Below, piece by piece: positions 17,962-27,044 of a stretch of 64,000 nucleotides of DNA. Position numbers and translations under genes: made by a program. The notes beneath the pieces are model-generated. The model did not search any database and was not told the DNA's origin. It was given only the letters and a program-made list of their open reading frames with translations. Source of the stretch: Nocardioides sp. URHA0032 (GTDB lineage Bacteria > Actinomycetota > Actinomycetes > Propionibacteriales > Nocardioidaceae); the NCBI RefSeq assembly GCF_000620645.1, contig NZ_JIAV01000019.1, positions 62,001-126,000 of the forward strand. The letters are read 5' to 3'. The number at the start of each line of letters is the position of its first letter. Position 1 is the stretch's first letter.

Positions 17962-18369
17962 ATGAAGCTCACCCGCAGCTCCACCGACACCGCGACCGGT
18001 CCCGCCGACTGGTTCACCGGCGACGTCTACATCGACGGCATCCGCAACCCCGACGACCAGTCCGCGGTCGGCTGCGCCCACGTCCGCTTCACACCCGGCG
18101 CCCGCACCGCATGGCACCACCACCCCAAGGGACAGACCCTCTACGTCACCGACGGCATCGGGTACGTCGCTCGCCGCGGCAGCCAGCCACAGGAGATCCG
18201 CCCCGGCGACGTGGTCTACATCGAGCCCGGCGAGGAGCACTGGCACGGCGCCACCCCCGGCCGCTTCATGGCACACGTCGCCATCCAGGAAGCCGACGAC
18301 CACGGCGACGTGGTGACCTGGCTCGAGCACGTCACCGAGGACGAGTACACCCAGCGCGATCAGCACTGA
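17962..18369 (+). CDS. Cupin-domain protein
   Basis: 135 aa. The two cupin motifs are intact: 'TAWHHHPKGQTLYVTDGIG' (His-x-His with a Gln in place of the common Glu) and 'PGDVVYIEPGEEHWHGA'. This resembles the small metal-binding cupins often annotated as carboxymuconolactone decarboxylase-associated or quercetin-dioxygenase-like. It follows the XRE regulator by 20 bases with a GGGAGGAG ribosome site. An enzymatic role with the divergent dehydrogenase is possible. Confidence 0.88.
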   Translation: MKLTRSSTDTATGPADWFTGDVYIDGIRNPDDQSAVGCAHVRFTPGARTAWHHHPKGQTLYVTDGIGYVARRGSQPQEIRPGDVVYIEPGEEHWHGATPGRFMAHVAIQEADDHGDVVTWLEHVTEDEYTQRDQH

Positions 18370-18459
18370 TCGGGCTACCTGGACGTCATGCTGACGGGCG
18401 CTGGCTCTTGACGATCTGGCTGAGAGCGTACGGCTGGCGGCGGAGTGTTCCACCCGTGC

Positions 18460-18494
18460 GAAGGGCCCTCACCGTCAGCGTGTGAGTGCCCTTC
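18460..18494. terminator. Bidirectional hairpin between cupin and MarR genes
   Basis: Arms GAAGGGCCCTCAC (18460-18472) and GTGAGTGCCCTTC (18482-18494) pair over 12 of 13 positions with a 9-base loop. It lies between two convergent genes. The rest of the 249-base gap holds nothing I can identify. Confidence 0.65.
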
Positions 18495-18618
18495 CGCCTG
18501 TGTGGCAGCAGGAGCTCGCCGGTGTTCGCTCACGACGTCGAACGTCGCTCCTCCCCAGCCTCACAAGGCGAATGGCGGCGCAGGTGCCGCCCGTTGCTCA
18601 TGGCGGTCCGGTGCCAGG

Positions 18619-19113
18619 TCACCGCGATCCGTGCCCGCCGGTGGTCGAGCGGTGCTCCAGGGCGGTGACGAGGCGCGCGGCGACGTGGGCCGCTTGACGC
18701 AGGTCGTCCTCGGACCAGTCGGAGAGGAACTCCTCGTAGACGGCTCGCGCGGTCTGCTTCGTCCGTCGGTGGCGGGCTGCCCCAGCACGAGTGGCCTTGA
18801 CCAGGACGGCGCGGCCGTCGAGCGGGTCGGTGGCTCTCGCGACCAGGCCCATCGACTCGAGCCGGCGCACCTGGGTCGTCATGGTCGACCGGTCGACCTC
18901 CTGCCAGTCGGCGAGCGCGGAGAGGCGCACCGGTCCGGTGTCGGTGATGCGGCCCAGGAGCCACGCGTCCGTGGCCGACAGGGCGGGCTCGGCGTCCGCC
19001 AGCATGGCCCGTCGGACATCGCTTCGCGTGAACCAGCGCACCACCATCGGCACGGCCCGCTCCATGACGGCCGCCGCGGCGACCACCGCCTCTGCTCGGC
19101 TCTCATCACTCAT
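18619..19113 (-). CDS. MarR-family transcriptional regulator
   Basis: 164 aa. A winged HTH is visible in the centre: 'LSATDAWLLGRITDTGPVRLSALADWQEVDRSTMTTQVRRLE' with the wing 'DPLDGRAVLVKAT'. Terminal helices supply dimerisation. It is divergent from the small peptide gene and the KstD-like flavoprotein. The 85-base spacer has two short inverted repeats that probably include its operator. Confidence 0.92.
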   Translation of the reverse strand: MSDESRAEAVVAAAAVMERAVPMVVRWFTRSDVRRAMLADAEPALSATDAWLLGRITDTGPVRLSALADWQEVDRSTMTTQVRRLESMGLVARATDPLDGRAVLVKATRAGAARHRRTKQTARAVYEEFLSDWSEDDLRQAAHVAARLVTALEHRSTTGGHGSR

Positions 19114-19129
19114 GTAGTGAGACTAGCCC

Positions 19130-19176
19130 AACCATTTTGGTTTGATGAGTCCAACTGTTATCGTTGAAACATCAAC
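19130..19176. promoter_or_regulatory. Candidate MarR operators in divergent promoter
   Basis: Two inverted repeats lie here: AACCATTTTGGTT (19130-19142) and GTTGAAACATCAAC (19163-19176, 5-bp arms with a 4-base centre). The region is clearly more AT-rich than its surroundings and holds the promoters of both divergent units. Which site MarR binds cannot be told. Confidence 0.5.
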
Positions 19177-19198
19177 CGCTAGTGCAGAAGGAGTCCCG

Positions 19199-19348
19199 AT
19201 GACGACAGGCACCGTCGCCCCGACCGAGTTCGCGGCCGAGACCGCCATCGACATCGGGACCCTCGTCAGCGACGTCGCTGAAGACGACGTGGTCGACATC
19301 TGGGGTCATGGCTCGTTCCCGGCCAGCGACCCGCCGGCCAACTGGTGA
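19199..19348 (+). CDS. Very small acidic protein, 49 aa
   Basis: Starts at ATG 19199 with AGAAGGAG upstream; an earlier ATG (19142) lies inside the putative operator. The peptide is acidic and ends in 'WGHGSFPASDPPANW'. SFPASDPP-type tails recur on small actinobacterial and proteobacterial proteins of unknown role. It sits first in the transcript before the flavoprotein gene and may be a leader-like or accessory peptide. Confidence 0.55.
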   Translation: MTTGTVAPTEFAAETAIDIGTLVSDVAEDDVVDIWGHGSFPASDPPANW

Positions 19349-19415
19349 CCGGCGCAACACCGCGCCGGGCTCGCAGTCGAAGACGAACACGAAGAGGAAG
19401 ACGAAGGAGGACAAG

Positions 19416-21326
19416 ATGAGCAGCAGTTCCGTCAAGCACCGTGGCTCCATCGGGCCGGTGGCCCGCGAGGGCATCCCCAGCGAGGTCGACGTGGTGATCG
19501 TCGGCTCCGGCGGGGCCGGCCTCATCGCCGCGCTGACCGCCGCGAAGGAGGGCGCCCAGGTCGTGGTCGTGGAGTCCCGTGAGGTCGTCGGCGGCGCCAC
19601 CGGCATCTCCGCCGGTGCGGCTTGGATCCCCAACCACGGCTTCTCCACCGAGGCGCTGAACGTGGACGACGACCTGGACCAGGCCCGCCGCTACATCTAC
19701 GGACAGGGCCGCGGAGAGGTCCTCGACCACGCGCTGGTCGAGCAGTTCCTGCAAACCGGACCCGAGGTCGCCCGCTACATCGAGGAGCACACCGCCTTCG
19801 GATGGATCCCGACCATCTGGCCGGACTACCGCTCCGACATCGACGGCGCTTCCGTGGGGCGCGCGCTGTTCCCCGGCCCGTACTCACCCGCCGGCTTGGG
19901 CGAGGCCGCGAAGTACGTGCGACCGGCTCTGACGACGGGCATGGCCAAGAACCCGCTGCCGTTCTGGCTGCTCGCCGGCATCGGCGTCAAGGACGCGTGG
20001 CTCGCGGGTCCGGCACTCGTGGGGGCCCTGCTCGAGGCCGGGCTCCGCAACGGGGTCGACGTGCGCGTGGAGGCACCGGCGGTCCGGCTGGTCACCGACG
20101 AGGCAGGGGTGCACGGTGTCGCCGTCCGCGCCGAGGGCGTCGAGCACGAGGTCCGGGCCCGCCGGGGCGTCGTGCTGGCCAGCGGTGGTTTCGAGAGCTC
20201 GGACGAGAAGTCCACCACCTACCTGGACGCACCGTTCGGTGTGCAGGTCTCCCCGAAGGGCCACGACGGCATCGCGGTCCAGCTCGCGCAGGAGATCGGT
20301 GCCGACCTGACCGGCATGGAGGACGCCTGGTGGATGCCCGGCGTGCAGCTGCCTGGCGAGGAGCTGGAGGGACAGCCGCTCAGCCGCGTGTTCCTGGGCG
20401 AGCGGGCGCTGCCGCACAGCATCATGGTCAACGCCGACGGCGAGCGATTCGCCAACGAGGCGCTCGCCTACGACCAGTTCGGCCGGATCATGCGCCAGGT
20501 CGACCCGCGGACAGGGTCGATGCCGAACGCGACGGCCTGGCTGGTCTTCGACCACACCTACTGGACGAAGTTCGGCATCTTCGGAGTCACTCCCGGCGGC
20601 GAGGTCCCGGACTACCTGCACCGGGCCAACACTCTCGCGGAGCTCGCGAGCCAGATCGGCGTCGACCCTGATGGCCTGCAGCGCACTGTCGAACGGTTCA
20701 ACCCCGACGCCCGGCGCGGCCGGGACTTGCAGTTCGGTCGCGGCGAGACCCTCTTCGACCGGTACTTCGGCGACTTCCACCCCCGGCTGGGCAAGTACTC
20801 GCCCGACGCGATGTTCCCCGCCGCGACCGCGAAGGTCCGCGGGCTGGTGGCCGCGGCGATCGGGCCGCTGGTGAGCAGGCTCGCCGGCCGGGTCGCGAAG
20901 GCCGACGACCCCGAGCGGGTCCGCTCGTTGGTGGTCGGGCCGCTGGCGAAGATCATCCGGCCGGTGTTGAAGAGCCCGCGGTCGAGCGTGCTCGGTCCGG
21001 TCGAGACCGCTCCGTTCTACGCGCTCGAGGTCGAGGCCAGCGCGCTGGGCACCGTCGGAGGTCCGCGCACCGACGCCCTGGGCAGGGCGCTGGACACCGA
21101 CGGCAAACCGATTCCCGGCCTGTACGCCGCTGGCAACGCCGGCGGCGCACCGACCAAGGGGTTCTACGGAGGCGCTGGCGGAACCATCGCCCTCGGCCTG
21201 GTCTTCGGCCACCTCGCCGGGCGTGAGGCCGCCAACCACACCGGCTCTGACACCGGCCTTGACGCCGCGCGCGAGGCTGTTCCTGAAGTCGCCAACGACG
21301 CGGCGCGCGCACCGGTCGACGCCTGA
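19416..21326 (+). CDS. FAD-dependent oxidoreductase, 3-ketosteroid dehydrogenase/fumarate reductase superfamily
   Basis: 636 aa from ATG 19416 with AAGGAGGA upstream; the frame extends 36 codons further up but through the preceding peptide's stop region. The FAD fold is 'VDVVIVGSGGAGLIAALTAAKEGAQVVVVE'. Downstream are 'RGVVLASGGFE' and the C-terminal 'PGLYAAGNAGGAPTKGFYGGAGGTIALGLVFG', typical of KstD/flavocytochrome-c family proteins. An insert of about 70 residues (near 490-560) separates the middle from the last FAD segment. Divergent MarR control is likely. The substrate could be a steroid or another ketone, which is not resolvable here. Confidence 0.88.
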   Translation: MSSSSVKHRGSIGPVAREGIPSEVDVVIVGSGGAGLIAALTAAKEGAQVVVVESREVVGGATGISAGAAWIPNHGFSTEALNVDDDLDQARRYIYGQGRGEVLDHALVEQFLQTGPEVARYIEEHTAFGWIPTIWPDYRSDIDGASVGRALFPGPYSPAGLGEAAKYVRPALTTGMAKNPLPFWLLAGIGVKDAWLAGPALVGALLEAGLRNGVDVRVEAPAVRLVTDEAGVHGVAVRAEGVEHEVRARRGVVLASGGFESSDEKSTTYLDAPFGVQVSPKGHDGIAVQLAQEIGADLTGMEDAWWMPGVQLPGEELEGQPLSRVFLGERALPHSIMVNADGERFANEALAYDQFGRIMRQVDPRTGSMPNATAWLVFDHTYWTKFGIFGVTPGGEVPDYLHRANTLAELASQIGVDPDGLQRTVERFNPDARRGRDLQFGRGETLFDRYFGDFHPRLGKYSPDAMFPAATAKVRGLVAAAIGPLVSRLAGRVAKADDPERVRSLVVGPLAKIIRPVLKSPRSSVLGPVETAPFYALEVEASALGTVGGPRTDALGRALDTDGKPIPGLYAAGNAGGAPTKGFYGGAGGTIALGLVFGHLAGREAANHTGSDTGLDAAREAVPEVANDAARAPVDA

Positions 21327-21477
21327 ACCACCCGGCGTTGCCCTCGACAGCCGCGACTCGCACAGCGGCCGAGGGCAACGCCGGCACCGACCGTGCCCGC
21401 ACCCTGAACCCCACCTCCCGGCACCCCAGGTGCCCCGAGGCCTCCCTACCCACTGGCAGAACGGAGGAGGACTCACC

Positions 21478-21771
21478 ATGTCCGACAACGGCTACATGAT
21501 CTGGTTCATAGCGACCGCGGCGATGATCATCGCCGTCCTCACCATCGGCACACTCGCCGCAGCCGGCCTCATCGGCGACGACAACAGCCCGACCCGGCCA
21601 GCGCCCGATGCCCGCGCCAGCGGTGACCGCGCTAACGGGAGGACTCCGGCCGACGACGACGCCGCAGCGGCGGCCGCCGCCGACGAGCGACGGCTCGAGA
21701 CTGAACCAACTGATGGGGACCCCGACGGCCACGGCGCCCGCGCGTACGCGAACGCTGGCAGGCAGCGATGA
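21478..21771 (+). CDS. Small single-pass membrane protein
   Basis: 97 aa from ATG 21478 with GGAGGAGG upstream. One hydrophobic span ('MIWFIATAAMIIAVLTIGTLAAAGLIG', in part) near the N-terminus is followed by a long acidic, alanine-rich tail with no fold evident. No family is recognised. Its stop overlaps the next membrane-protein gene (ATGA). Confidence 0.65.
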   Translation: MSDNGYMIWFIATAAMIIAVLTIGTLAAAGLIGDDNSPTRPAPDARASGDRANGRTPADDDAAAAAAADERRLETEPTDGDPDGHGARAYANAGRQR

Positions 21772-22403
21772 AGACCTACCGGCTCATCTGGACCGCCGCC
21801 GTCTCCATCCTGGTGGCCCGCGGCCTGGTCCTCGGCATCGCGCACACCCCGGCCCTGACCACCGTGATGTTCCTGCTCGGCGCCGTCGCCGGTGTCGTCT
21901 GGACGCTGCGCCGGCGCGGCCGCCGCGCCGGTCCGACCGCGGTCGCCGCAGGTGCCGTCTCGGCGGCGGTGGTCGGGCACGCCGAGGCCCTGGGCGCGGG
22001 CCTCCTGCTGATCGTGATCATGGCGGTCGGGAGCGCACCCGGCGTTCTGACAGCACGCGACCGCATGGCCGCCGTGCCGTCGCGTACGGCGCGGACGTTG
22101 GACGCTCTGACGCGTGGGCTCGCCCCCATGGCTCCGGGATACGTGCCGGCATCACCGTTGAGCCAGCTCACCGACGAGCAGCTGTGGGACGCGTGGCGCG
22201 AGACCGAGGCCGCGCTCCACGCGCTCCACGCGCGCCGCGCGCTCCCCGGATCGGTCCCGACGGCCGACGTCCTCGAGCTCGTCGACCGGCGCCAGGCCTA
22301 CCTCGAGGAGCTCGAGCAGCGGGACCCGGCACACGTCACCGGCCTGCTCGCCCCCGGGGAGCCGGTCGACTGGGACGACGCCGTACGGCGGCTCGCCTCA
22401 TGA
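21768..22403 (+). CDS. Membrane protein of unknown function
   Basis: 211 aa. The N-terminal 100 residues hold about three hydrophobic helices (e.g. 'TTVMFLLGAVAGVVWTL', 'GAGLLLIVIMAVGSAPGVL'). The C-terminal part is soluble and helical ('LTDEQLWDAWRETEAALHALHARR', 'RRQAYLEELEQRDP'). The soluble part resembles regions seen in other actinobacterial hypotheticals, without a named family. It is coupled to the preceding small membrane protein and is 49 bases before terC. Confidence 0.6.
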   Translation: MKTYRLIWTAAVSILVARGLVLGIAHTPALTTVMFLLGAVAGVVWTLRRRGRRAGPTAVAAGAVSAAVVGHAEALGAGLLLIVIMAVGSAPGVLTARDRMAAVPSRTARTLDALTRGLAPMAPGYVPASPLSQLTDEQLWDAWRETEAALHALHARRALPGSVPTADVLELVDRRQAYLEELEQRDPAHVTGLLAPGEPVDWDDAVRRLAS

Positions 22404-22452
22404 CCGTCCAGAGCGCCGGGTACCGCTGCGGCGAGCTGAGGATCGGAGTGCC

Positions 22453-23688
22453 ATGAGCGTGCCGGCCTGGGTGTGGGGCCTGACCGTTGCAGCGATCGTC
22501 GCGCTCCTCGCCTTCGACTATGTCTTCCACGTGCGCAAGGCTCACGTGCCCTCGCTGCGCGAGGCTGCGACCTGGTCGGCGCTCTACGTGGGGATCGCGC
22601 TGGTCTTCGGGCTCGGAGTACTCGTGTTCGGCGGAGGCACGGCCGGGTCGGAGTACTTCGCCGGCTACGTCACCGAGAAGGCCCTGTCGGTCGACAATTT
22701 GTTCGTGTTCCTGATCATCATGGCCAGCTTCCGGGTGCCTCGCGAGGATCAGCAGAAGGCGCTGCTGTTCGGCATCACCTTCGCGCTCATCGCCCGCACC
22801 GGCTTCATCTTCCTCGGCGCGGCGCTGATCAACTCCTTCGCCTGGGTCTTCTACCTCTTCGGCCTCATCCTGATCCTCACGGCGGGCAACATGGTCAAGC
22901 CCGACGGGGAGGAGTCGCACGCCGGTGACAACATCGTCGTGCGGCTGGCGCGCAGGTTCATCCACACCACGGACCACTACGACGGCGACCGACTTGTCAC
23001 CGTTCACCAGGGCAGGCGTGCGATGACCCCGATGCTGCTCGTCATGGTGGCCATCGGCGGCACCGACATCCTCTTCGCGCTGGACTCCATCCCGGCGATC
23101 TTCGGACTCACCCAGAGCACCTACCTGGTGTTCACCGCCACCGCCTTCTCGCTGCTCGGTCTGCGCCAGCTGTTCTTCCTCATCGAGGGCCTGCTGGATC
23201 GGTTGATCTACCTCTCCTACGGCCTGGCCGCCATCCTGGGGTTCATCGGCATCAAGCTGATCCTCCATGCGCTACACGAGAACGACCTGGCGCTCATCAA
23301 CGACGGCCGCCCGGTGCCCGTCGTGGAGATCACCACCGCGGTGTCGCTGAGCGTGATCATCGGCGTGCTGGCCGTGACCGTCGCCGCGTCCCTGCTCAGT
23401 CCGGCCGGCCGTGCGCAGACCGCCATCGGCAACGCCCGCCGGCACGCGACGGCGTACCTGGACTCCGAATACACCACCGACCCCGCCGAGCGAGAGCGGA
23501 TCTTTCGACTCCTCCTCGCCGAGCGCGACCAGCTCCTCGCCCTCGGACCCGAGTACCGGGACACGGTCCGCCAGGAACCAGAGCTCATGGCGCTCCTCGA
23601 GCGCGCCCGCGACAGCCACGACGAGGCGGTCGAGCGCGGCGAGGCATCACCCGTCGGGCCGACCAGGATCATCGGCTCGGCGACATGA
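22453..23688 (+). CDS. TerC-family integral membrane protein
   Basis: 411 aa. Eight or nine hydrophobic spans and the TerC consensus acidic motifs are present: 'EKALSVDNLFVFLIIMASF', 'GGTDILFALDSIPAIFGLT' and 'ALFLLIEGLLDRL'-like 'QLFFLIEGLLDRLIYLSYGLA'. TerC proteins are linked to tellurite resistance and to manganese/calcium handling. A soluble C-terminal extension of about 80 residues ('ARRHATAYLDSEYTTDPAERERIFRLLLAERDQ') is longer than in many homologues. Confidence 0.93.
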   Translation: MSVPAWVWGLTVAAIVALLAFDYVFHVRKAHVPSLREAATWSALYVGIALVFGLGVLVFGGGTAGSEYFAGYVTEKALSVDNLFVFLIIMASFRVPREDQQKALLFGITFALIARTGFIFLGAALINSFAWVFYLFGLILILTAGNMVKPDGEESHAGDNIVVRLARRFIHTTDHYDGDRLVTVHQGRRAMTPMLLVMVAIGGTDILFALDSIPAIFGLTQSTYLVFTATAFSLLGLRQLFFLIEGLLDRLIYLSYGLAAILGFIGIKLILHALHENDLALINDGRPVPVVEITTAVSLSVIIGVLAVTVAASLLSPAGRAQTAIGNARRHATAYLDSEYTTDPAERERIFRLLLAERDQLLALGPEYRDTVRQEPELMALLERARDSHDEAVERGEASPVGPTRIIGSAT

Positions 23689-23754
23689 CCGACCACCGCC
23701 CGAAGCCCGCCATGGCCAGGGCGAACGTCGACAACACGGAACGGAGGACCCACC

Positions 23755-24027
23755 GTGCACGGATTCCTTGAAATGATGGCGCTAGTGGTGTTCGTGGTGA
23801 CCGTGACCGGTCTGCTGCTCACCGGGGTCGTCTCCACCGCCCTCGCCGCAGACCGCCGTGCTGCAGACCGCCGTGCCGCAGACGGCGGTGCCGCTGACCG
23901 CCGCGGCGCGGACAGCGGGACGACTTCGGGGAACGCACGTGTGGGCGGACCCGCCGGCGCACGCGCGGCCGGACTCAGCGCTGAGGGGCGGCCCGAGCGC
24001 CGGCCGGAGCAGGCGGCCCGCACATGA
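23755..24027 (+). CDS. Small membrane-anchored protein with Ala/Asp/Arg repeats
   Basis: 90 aa from GTG 23755. One hydrophobic segment ('[20 protein letters not shown]') is followed by an AADRR-type 5-residue repeat and a low-complexity tail. The stop overlaps the nhaA start (ATGA). The first 30 codons look real; the repetitive remainder may be a fast-evolving linker. No family is recognised. Confidence 0.5.
   Translation: MHGFLEMMALVVFVVTVTGLLLTGVVSTALAADRRAADRRAADGGAADRRGADSGTTSGNARVGGPAGARAAGLSAEGRPERRPEQAART
23848..23907 (+). repeat. Four tandem 15-bp units
   Basis: Unit GCAGACCGCCGTGCY repeated four times with increasing divergence rightwards. It is in frame and encodes (A)ADRRA-type repeats in the small membrane protein. 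The length is likely to vary between strains through slippage. Confidence 0.7.
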
Positions 24028-25919
24028 CCCGGGGCGGAACCGGCCAGCACGAGACGCCGGCCGTCCGGCGCTCCCTGTTGGTCCAGCTCGCGGCACCCGT
24101 GCGGCAGTTCCTGAGCACGGAGGCCGGCAGCGCGGGACTGCTGCTCGCCGCGACCGCGCTTGCGCTGGTCTGGGCGAACTCGCCGTGGTCGGAGTCGTAC
24201 GTCTCGCTGTGGTCGGCCACTGCCTCGATCTCGGTGGCGGACTGGAACCTGTCGATGGACCTGGCGCACTGGGTGAACGACGGCCTGATGGCGGTCTTCT
24301 TCTTCGTGGTCGGCCTGGAGGTGCGCCGCGAGTTCTCCGTCGGCGCGCTGACCGACCCTCGGCGGGCCGCGATCCCGGTGATCGCCGCGATCGGCGGCCT
24401 GGCCATCCCGGCTCTGGGATACCTTCTGCTCGCGCCGAGCGACGCGAACGGCGCGTGGGGCGTGGTCATCGGGACCGACACCGCGTTCATGCTGGGCGCT
24501 CTCGCCGTAGTCGGGCCACGCCTGGCCACGCAGCTACGGGTCTTCCTCCTGACCCTCACGGTCATCGACGACATCGTGGCGGTCAGCGTGATCGGTGTGT
24601 TCTACAGCGACTCCCTGCGCCTCTCGGGGCTGGTGCTCATGGCGGTGTTCGCGGCGGTGATGGCGTTGATGAGCCGCTACGGGGTCTGGCCCGCGATGCC
24701 CTACCTGCTGGCCGGCCTCGGGCTGTGGCTGGCGACGCTGCACGCGGGCCTGCATGCCTCCATCGCGGGCATGCTCGGCGGCCTGCTGATCGCTGCCCAC
24801 CTCCCGCGCCGCGATGCCGTCGAACGCGCGGTCAGGCGCTTCCGCGCGTTTCGCCAGTCGCCGGGCGTCGAGGCCGGCAGAACCGCTCACCGTGAGCTGG
24901 TGCGTGCGGTGTCGGTCAACGAACGCCTGCAGATCCGGCTGCATCCGTGGGCCAGCTTCGTCGTCGTCCCCCTCTTCGCCCTGGCGAACGCCGGGGTCGA
25001 CCTGCGCGACGGCGTCCTGACCGACGCGCTGGCCTCACGCCTGACCTGGGCCGTGGCGATTGCTCTGGTCGTCGGCAAGCTCGTCGGCATCACGCTGGCG
25101 TCCTGGGCCGGGGTGCGCGCTGGGCTCGGCAAGCTGCCGCAGGGCGTCGGGTTCGGTCACGTGACGGGAGGCGCCGCGCTGTCGGGGATCGGGTTCACGG
25201 TGTCCCTGCTGATCGCCGGCCTCGCGTTCCCCGATCCCATGAACCACGGCCGGGCCGTGGTCGGCATCCTGGTCGCGGCGGTGCTCGCGACCGTCGCCGG
25301 CTGGGTCGCCTTCCGCGCCGCGGCGGTCCTGCGCGGCCAGACCGACGCCGACCTACCCCGGCGCCTGGTCCCGTCGGTGGACCCCGACCGCGACCCGATC
25401 CGCGGCTCGGCCGAGGCCCCCATCACCCTCGTCGAGTACGGCGACTACGAGTGCCCCTTCTGCGCGGCCGTCACCGGCGTGGCCGACGAGCTGCGCGCCC
25501 GGTTCGGCGACGGCATCCGCTACGTGTTCCGGCATCTCCCATTGGCCGACGTGCACCCGCACGCCGAGCTCGCCGCCCGAGCCGCCGTCGCAGCCCAGGC
25601 CCAAGGACGCTTCTGGGACATGCACGAGACACTGTTCGCCCACGCGGCCGACCTGGACTACGAGGACCTGGCTGGCTACGCCGGGGAGCTCGGACTCGAC
25701 GTCGAACGGTTCCTCCGCGATCTCGAGGCCGACCACACCGCCTCCCGGGTGCGCGAGGACATCGCAAGCGCCGAGGCCAGCGGGGCCCGAGGAACCCCGA
25801 CGTTCTTCATCAACGGCGTGCGGCACACCGGCCCACACGACGCCGAAACGATCACGCGCGCAGTCTGGGCGACCCGGGACTCCGCCGGTGCTGGAACGGG
25901 GCCCGTCGAGAGCCGGTGA
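24024..25919 (+). CDS. nhaA: NhaA Na+/H+ antiporter fused to a DsbA-like thioredoxin domain
   Basis: 631 aa, about 200 longer than a stand-alone NhaA. Residues 1 to about 440 are NhaA: '[20 protein letters not shown]', '[13 protein letters not shown]', '[15 protein letters not shown]' and '[16 protein letters not shown]', the last holding the ion-binding Asp-Asp pair. Residues about 455-625 form a DsbA/thioredoxin_4 domain with CPFC (Cys477, Cys480) and the cis-Pro loop '[12 protein letters not shown]'. This fusion is known in actinobacteria. The thioredoxin part may couple sodium/proton exchange to redox state. Confidence 0.95.
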   Translation: MTRGGTGQHETPAVRRSLLVQLAAPVRQFLSTEAGSAGLLLAATALALVWANSPWSESYVSLWSATASISVADWNLSMDLAHWVNDGLMAVFFFVVGLEVRREFSVGALTDPRRAAIPVIAAIGGLAIPALGYLLLAPSDANGAWGVVIGTDTAFMLGALAVVGPRLATQLRVFLLTLTVIDDIVAVSVIGVFYSDSLRLSGLVLMAVFAAVMALMSRYGVWPAMPYLLAGLGLWLATLHAGLHASIAGMLGGLLIAAHLPRRDAVERAVRRFRAFRQSPGVEAGRTAHRELVRAVSVNERLQIRLHPWASFVVVPLFALANAGVDLRDGVLTDALASRLTWAVAIALVVGKLVGITLASWAGVRAGLGKLPQGVGFGHVTGGAALSGIGFTVSLLIAGLAFPDPMNHGRAVVGILVAAVLATVAGWVAFRAAAVLRGQTDADLPRRLVPSVDPDRDPIRGSAEAPITLVEYGDYECPFCAAVTGVADELRARFGDGIRYVFRHLPLADVHPHAELAARAAVAAQAQGRFWDMHETLFAHAADLDYEDLAGYAGELGLDVERFLRDLEADHTASRVREDIASAEASGARGTPTFFINGVRHTGPHDAETITRAVWATRDSAGAGTGPVESR

Positions 25920-26101
25920 ACCGGTAGCCCGGCGCCCCACACCGGGCGGTGCCGAGCCTCGTCGGCGTACACATGGCATTCCCAGACCTGTCCGGTGCGC
26001 GGCAGACTGGCACGGGTAACCACCGTGGGAGGCCCCGCGACAACGCGCACGGGCCGGGGTTCTGGAGGACGCGTGATGGCATCGAGAGGCGGGATCCGAG
26101 C

Positions 26102-26998
26102 GTGAGCGACCAGAGCACGAACGTCCAGGCAGCCGGGGGGCCGTCGATCATGCCGGCGGCGTTCTTCGGACACGGCAACCCGATGAACGCCCTGTCGGAC
26201 AACCGCTACACCGCCGCGTGGAGGGCGTTCGGCCAGTCCGTCCCGCGGCCCCGCGCGATCCTGGTGGTCAGTGCGCACTGGTACATCAACGCGACCGCGG
26301 TGACCGCGATGCCGCGGCCCCGCACGATCCACGACTTCTACGGGTTCCCGCAGGAGCTGTTCGACGTCGACTACCCCGCCCCGGGGATGCCCGAGCTCGC
26401 CGCCGAGATCAGCGACGTCGTGCACCCCACCTGGGTCGGGGCTGACGTCGACAGCTGGGGCATCGACCACGGCACCTGGTCGGTGCTCGTGCACGCGTTC
26501 CCCGACGCCTCCATCCCCGTGGTGCAGCTGAGCATCAACGCGGACAAGCCCCTGGACTACCACCTCGACCTGGGTGCGAAGCTCCATACCCTGCGGTCAC
26601 GCGGGGTCCTGGTCGTGACGAGCGGCAACGTGGTCCACAACCTGCGCGGCATGGACTGGAACCTCGCCGACGACGGCTACGACTGGGCGCAGCGCTTCGA
26701 CGAGGCCGCCAAGGAGCAGATGCTCAACGACCCCACGGGGTTCGCGGCGCTCGACGCGCACCGCGACTACGCCCACGCCGTCCCCACCCCGGACCACTTC
26801 ATCCCCGCGCTCTACCTCGCCGGGCTCGCCGACGCCGCCGGCCAGTCCAGCGACACCCGGGTGCTCGTCGACGGATACGCCTACGGGTCCCTGTCGATGA
26901 CCGCCTACACGATCGGAATGTCCTCCCCGGCGACCTCGCCGGCCGGTGGATCCCCACAGCCGCCTCTTGACGTACCGCCCGACGGGTCGAACATCTAG
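26102..26998 (+). CDS. LigB-type extradiol dioxygenase (4,5-DOPA dioxygenase/YgiD-like)
   Basis: 298 aa from GTG 26102; an internal ATG at 26150 gives a form starting MPAAFFGHG, closer to typical family length. Metal-ligand histidines appear in 'FFGHGNPMNAL', 'SAHWYIN' and 'SGNVVHNLRG', with 'WGIDHGTWSVLVHAFP' in the middle. The family cleaves catechol-type rings with non-heme Fe or Zn. It is not obviously in an operon: the next gene begins 46 bases later. Confidence 0.92.
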   Translation: MSDQSTNVQAAGGPSIMPAAFFGHGNPMNALSDNRYTAAWRAFGQSVPRPRAILVVSAHWYINATAVTAMPRPRTIHDFYGFPQELFDVDYPAPGMPELAAEISDVVHPTWVGADVDSWGIDHGTWSVLVHAFPDASIPVVQLSINADKPLDYHLDLGAKLHTLRSRGVLVVTSGNVVHNLRGMDWNLADDGYDWAQRFDEAAKEQMLNDPTGFAALDAHRDYAHAVPTPDHFIPALYLAGLADAAGQSSDTRVLVDGYAYGSLSMTAYTIGMSSPATSPAGGSPQPPLDVPPDGSNI

Positions 26999-27044
26999 GC
27001 GAGCCCCTCTGCTTGGTTTCCTGAGCGCCGGGTAGGGGGACGAG

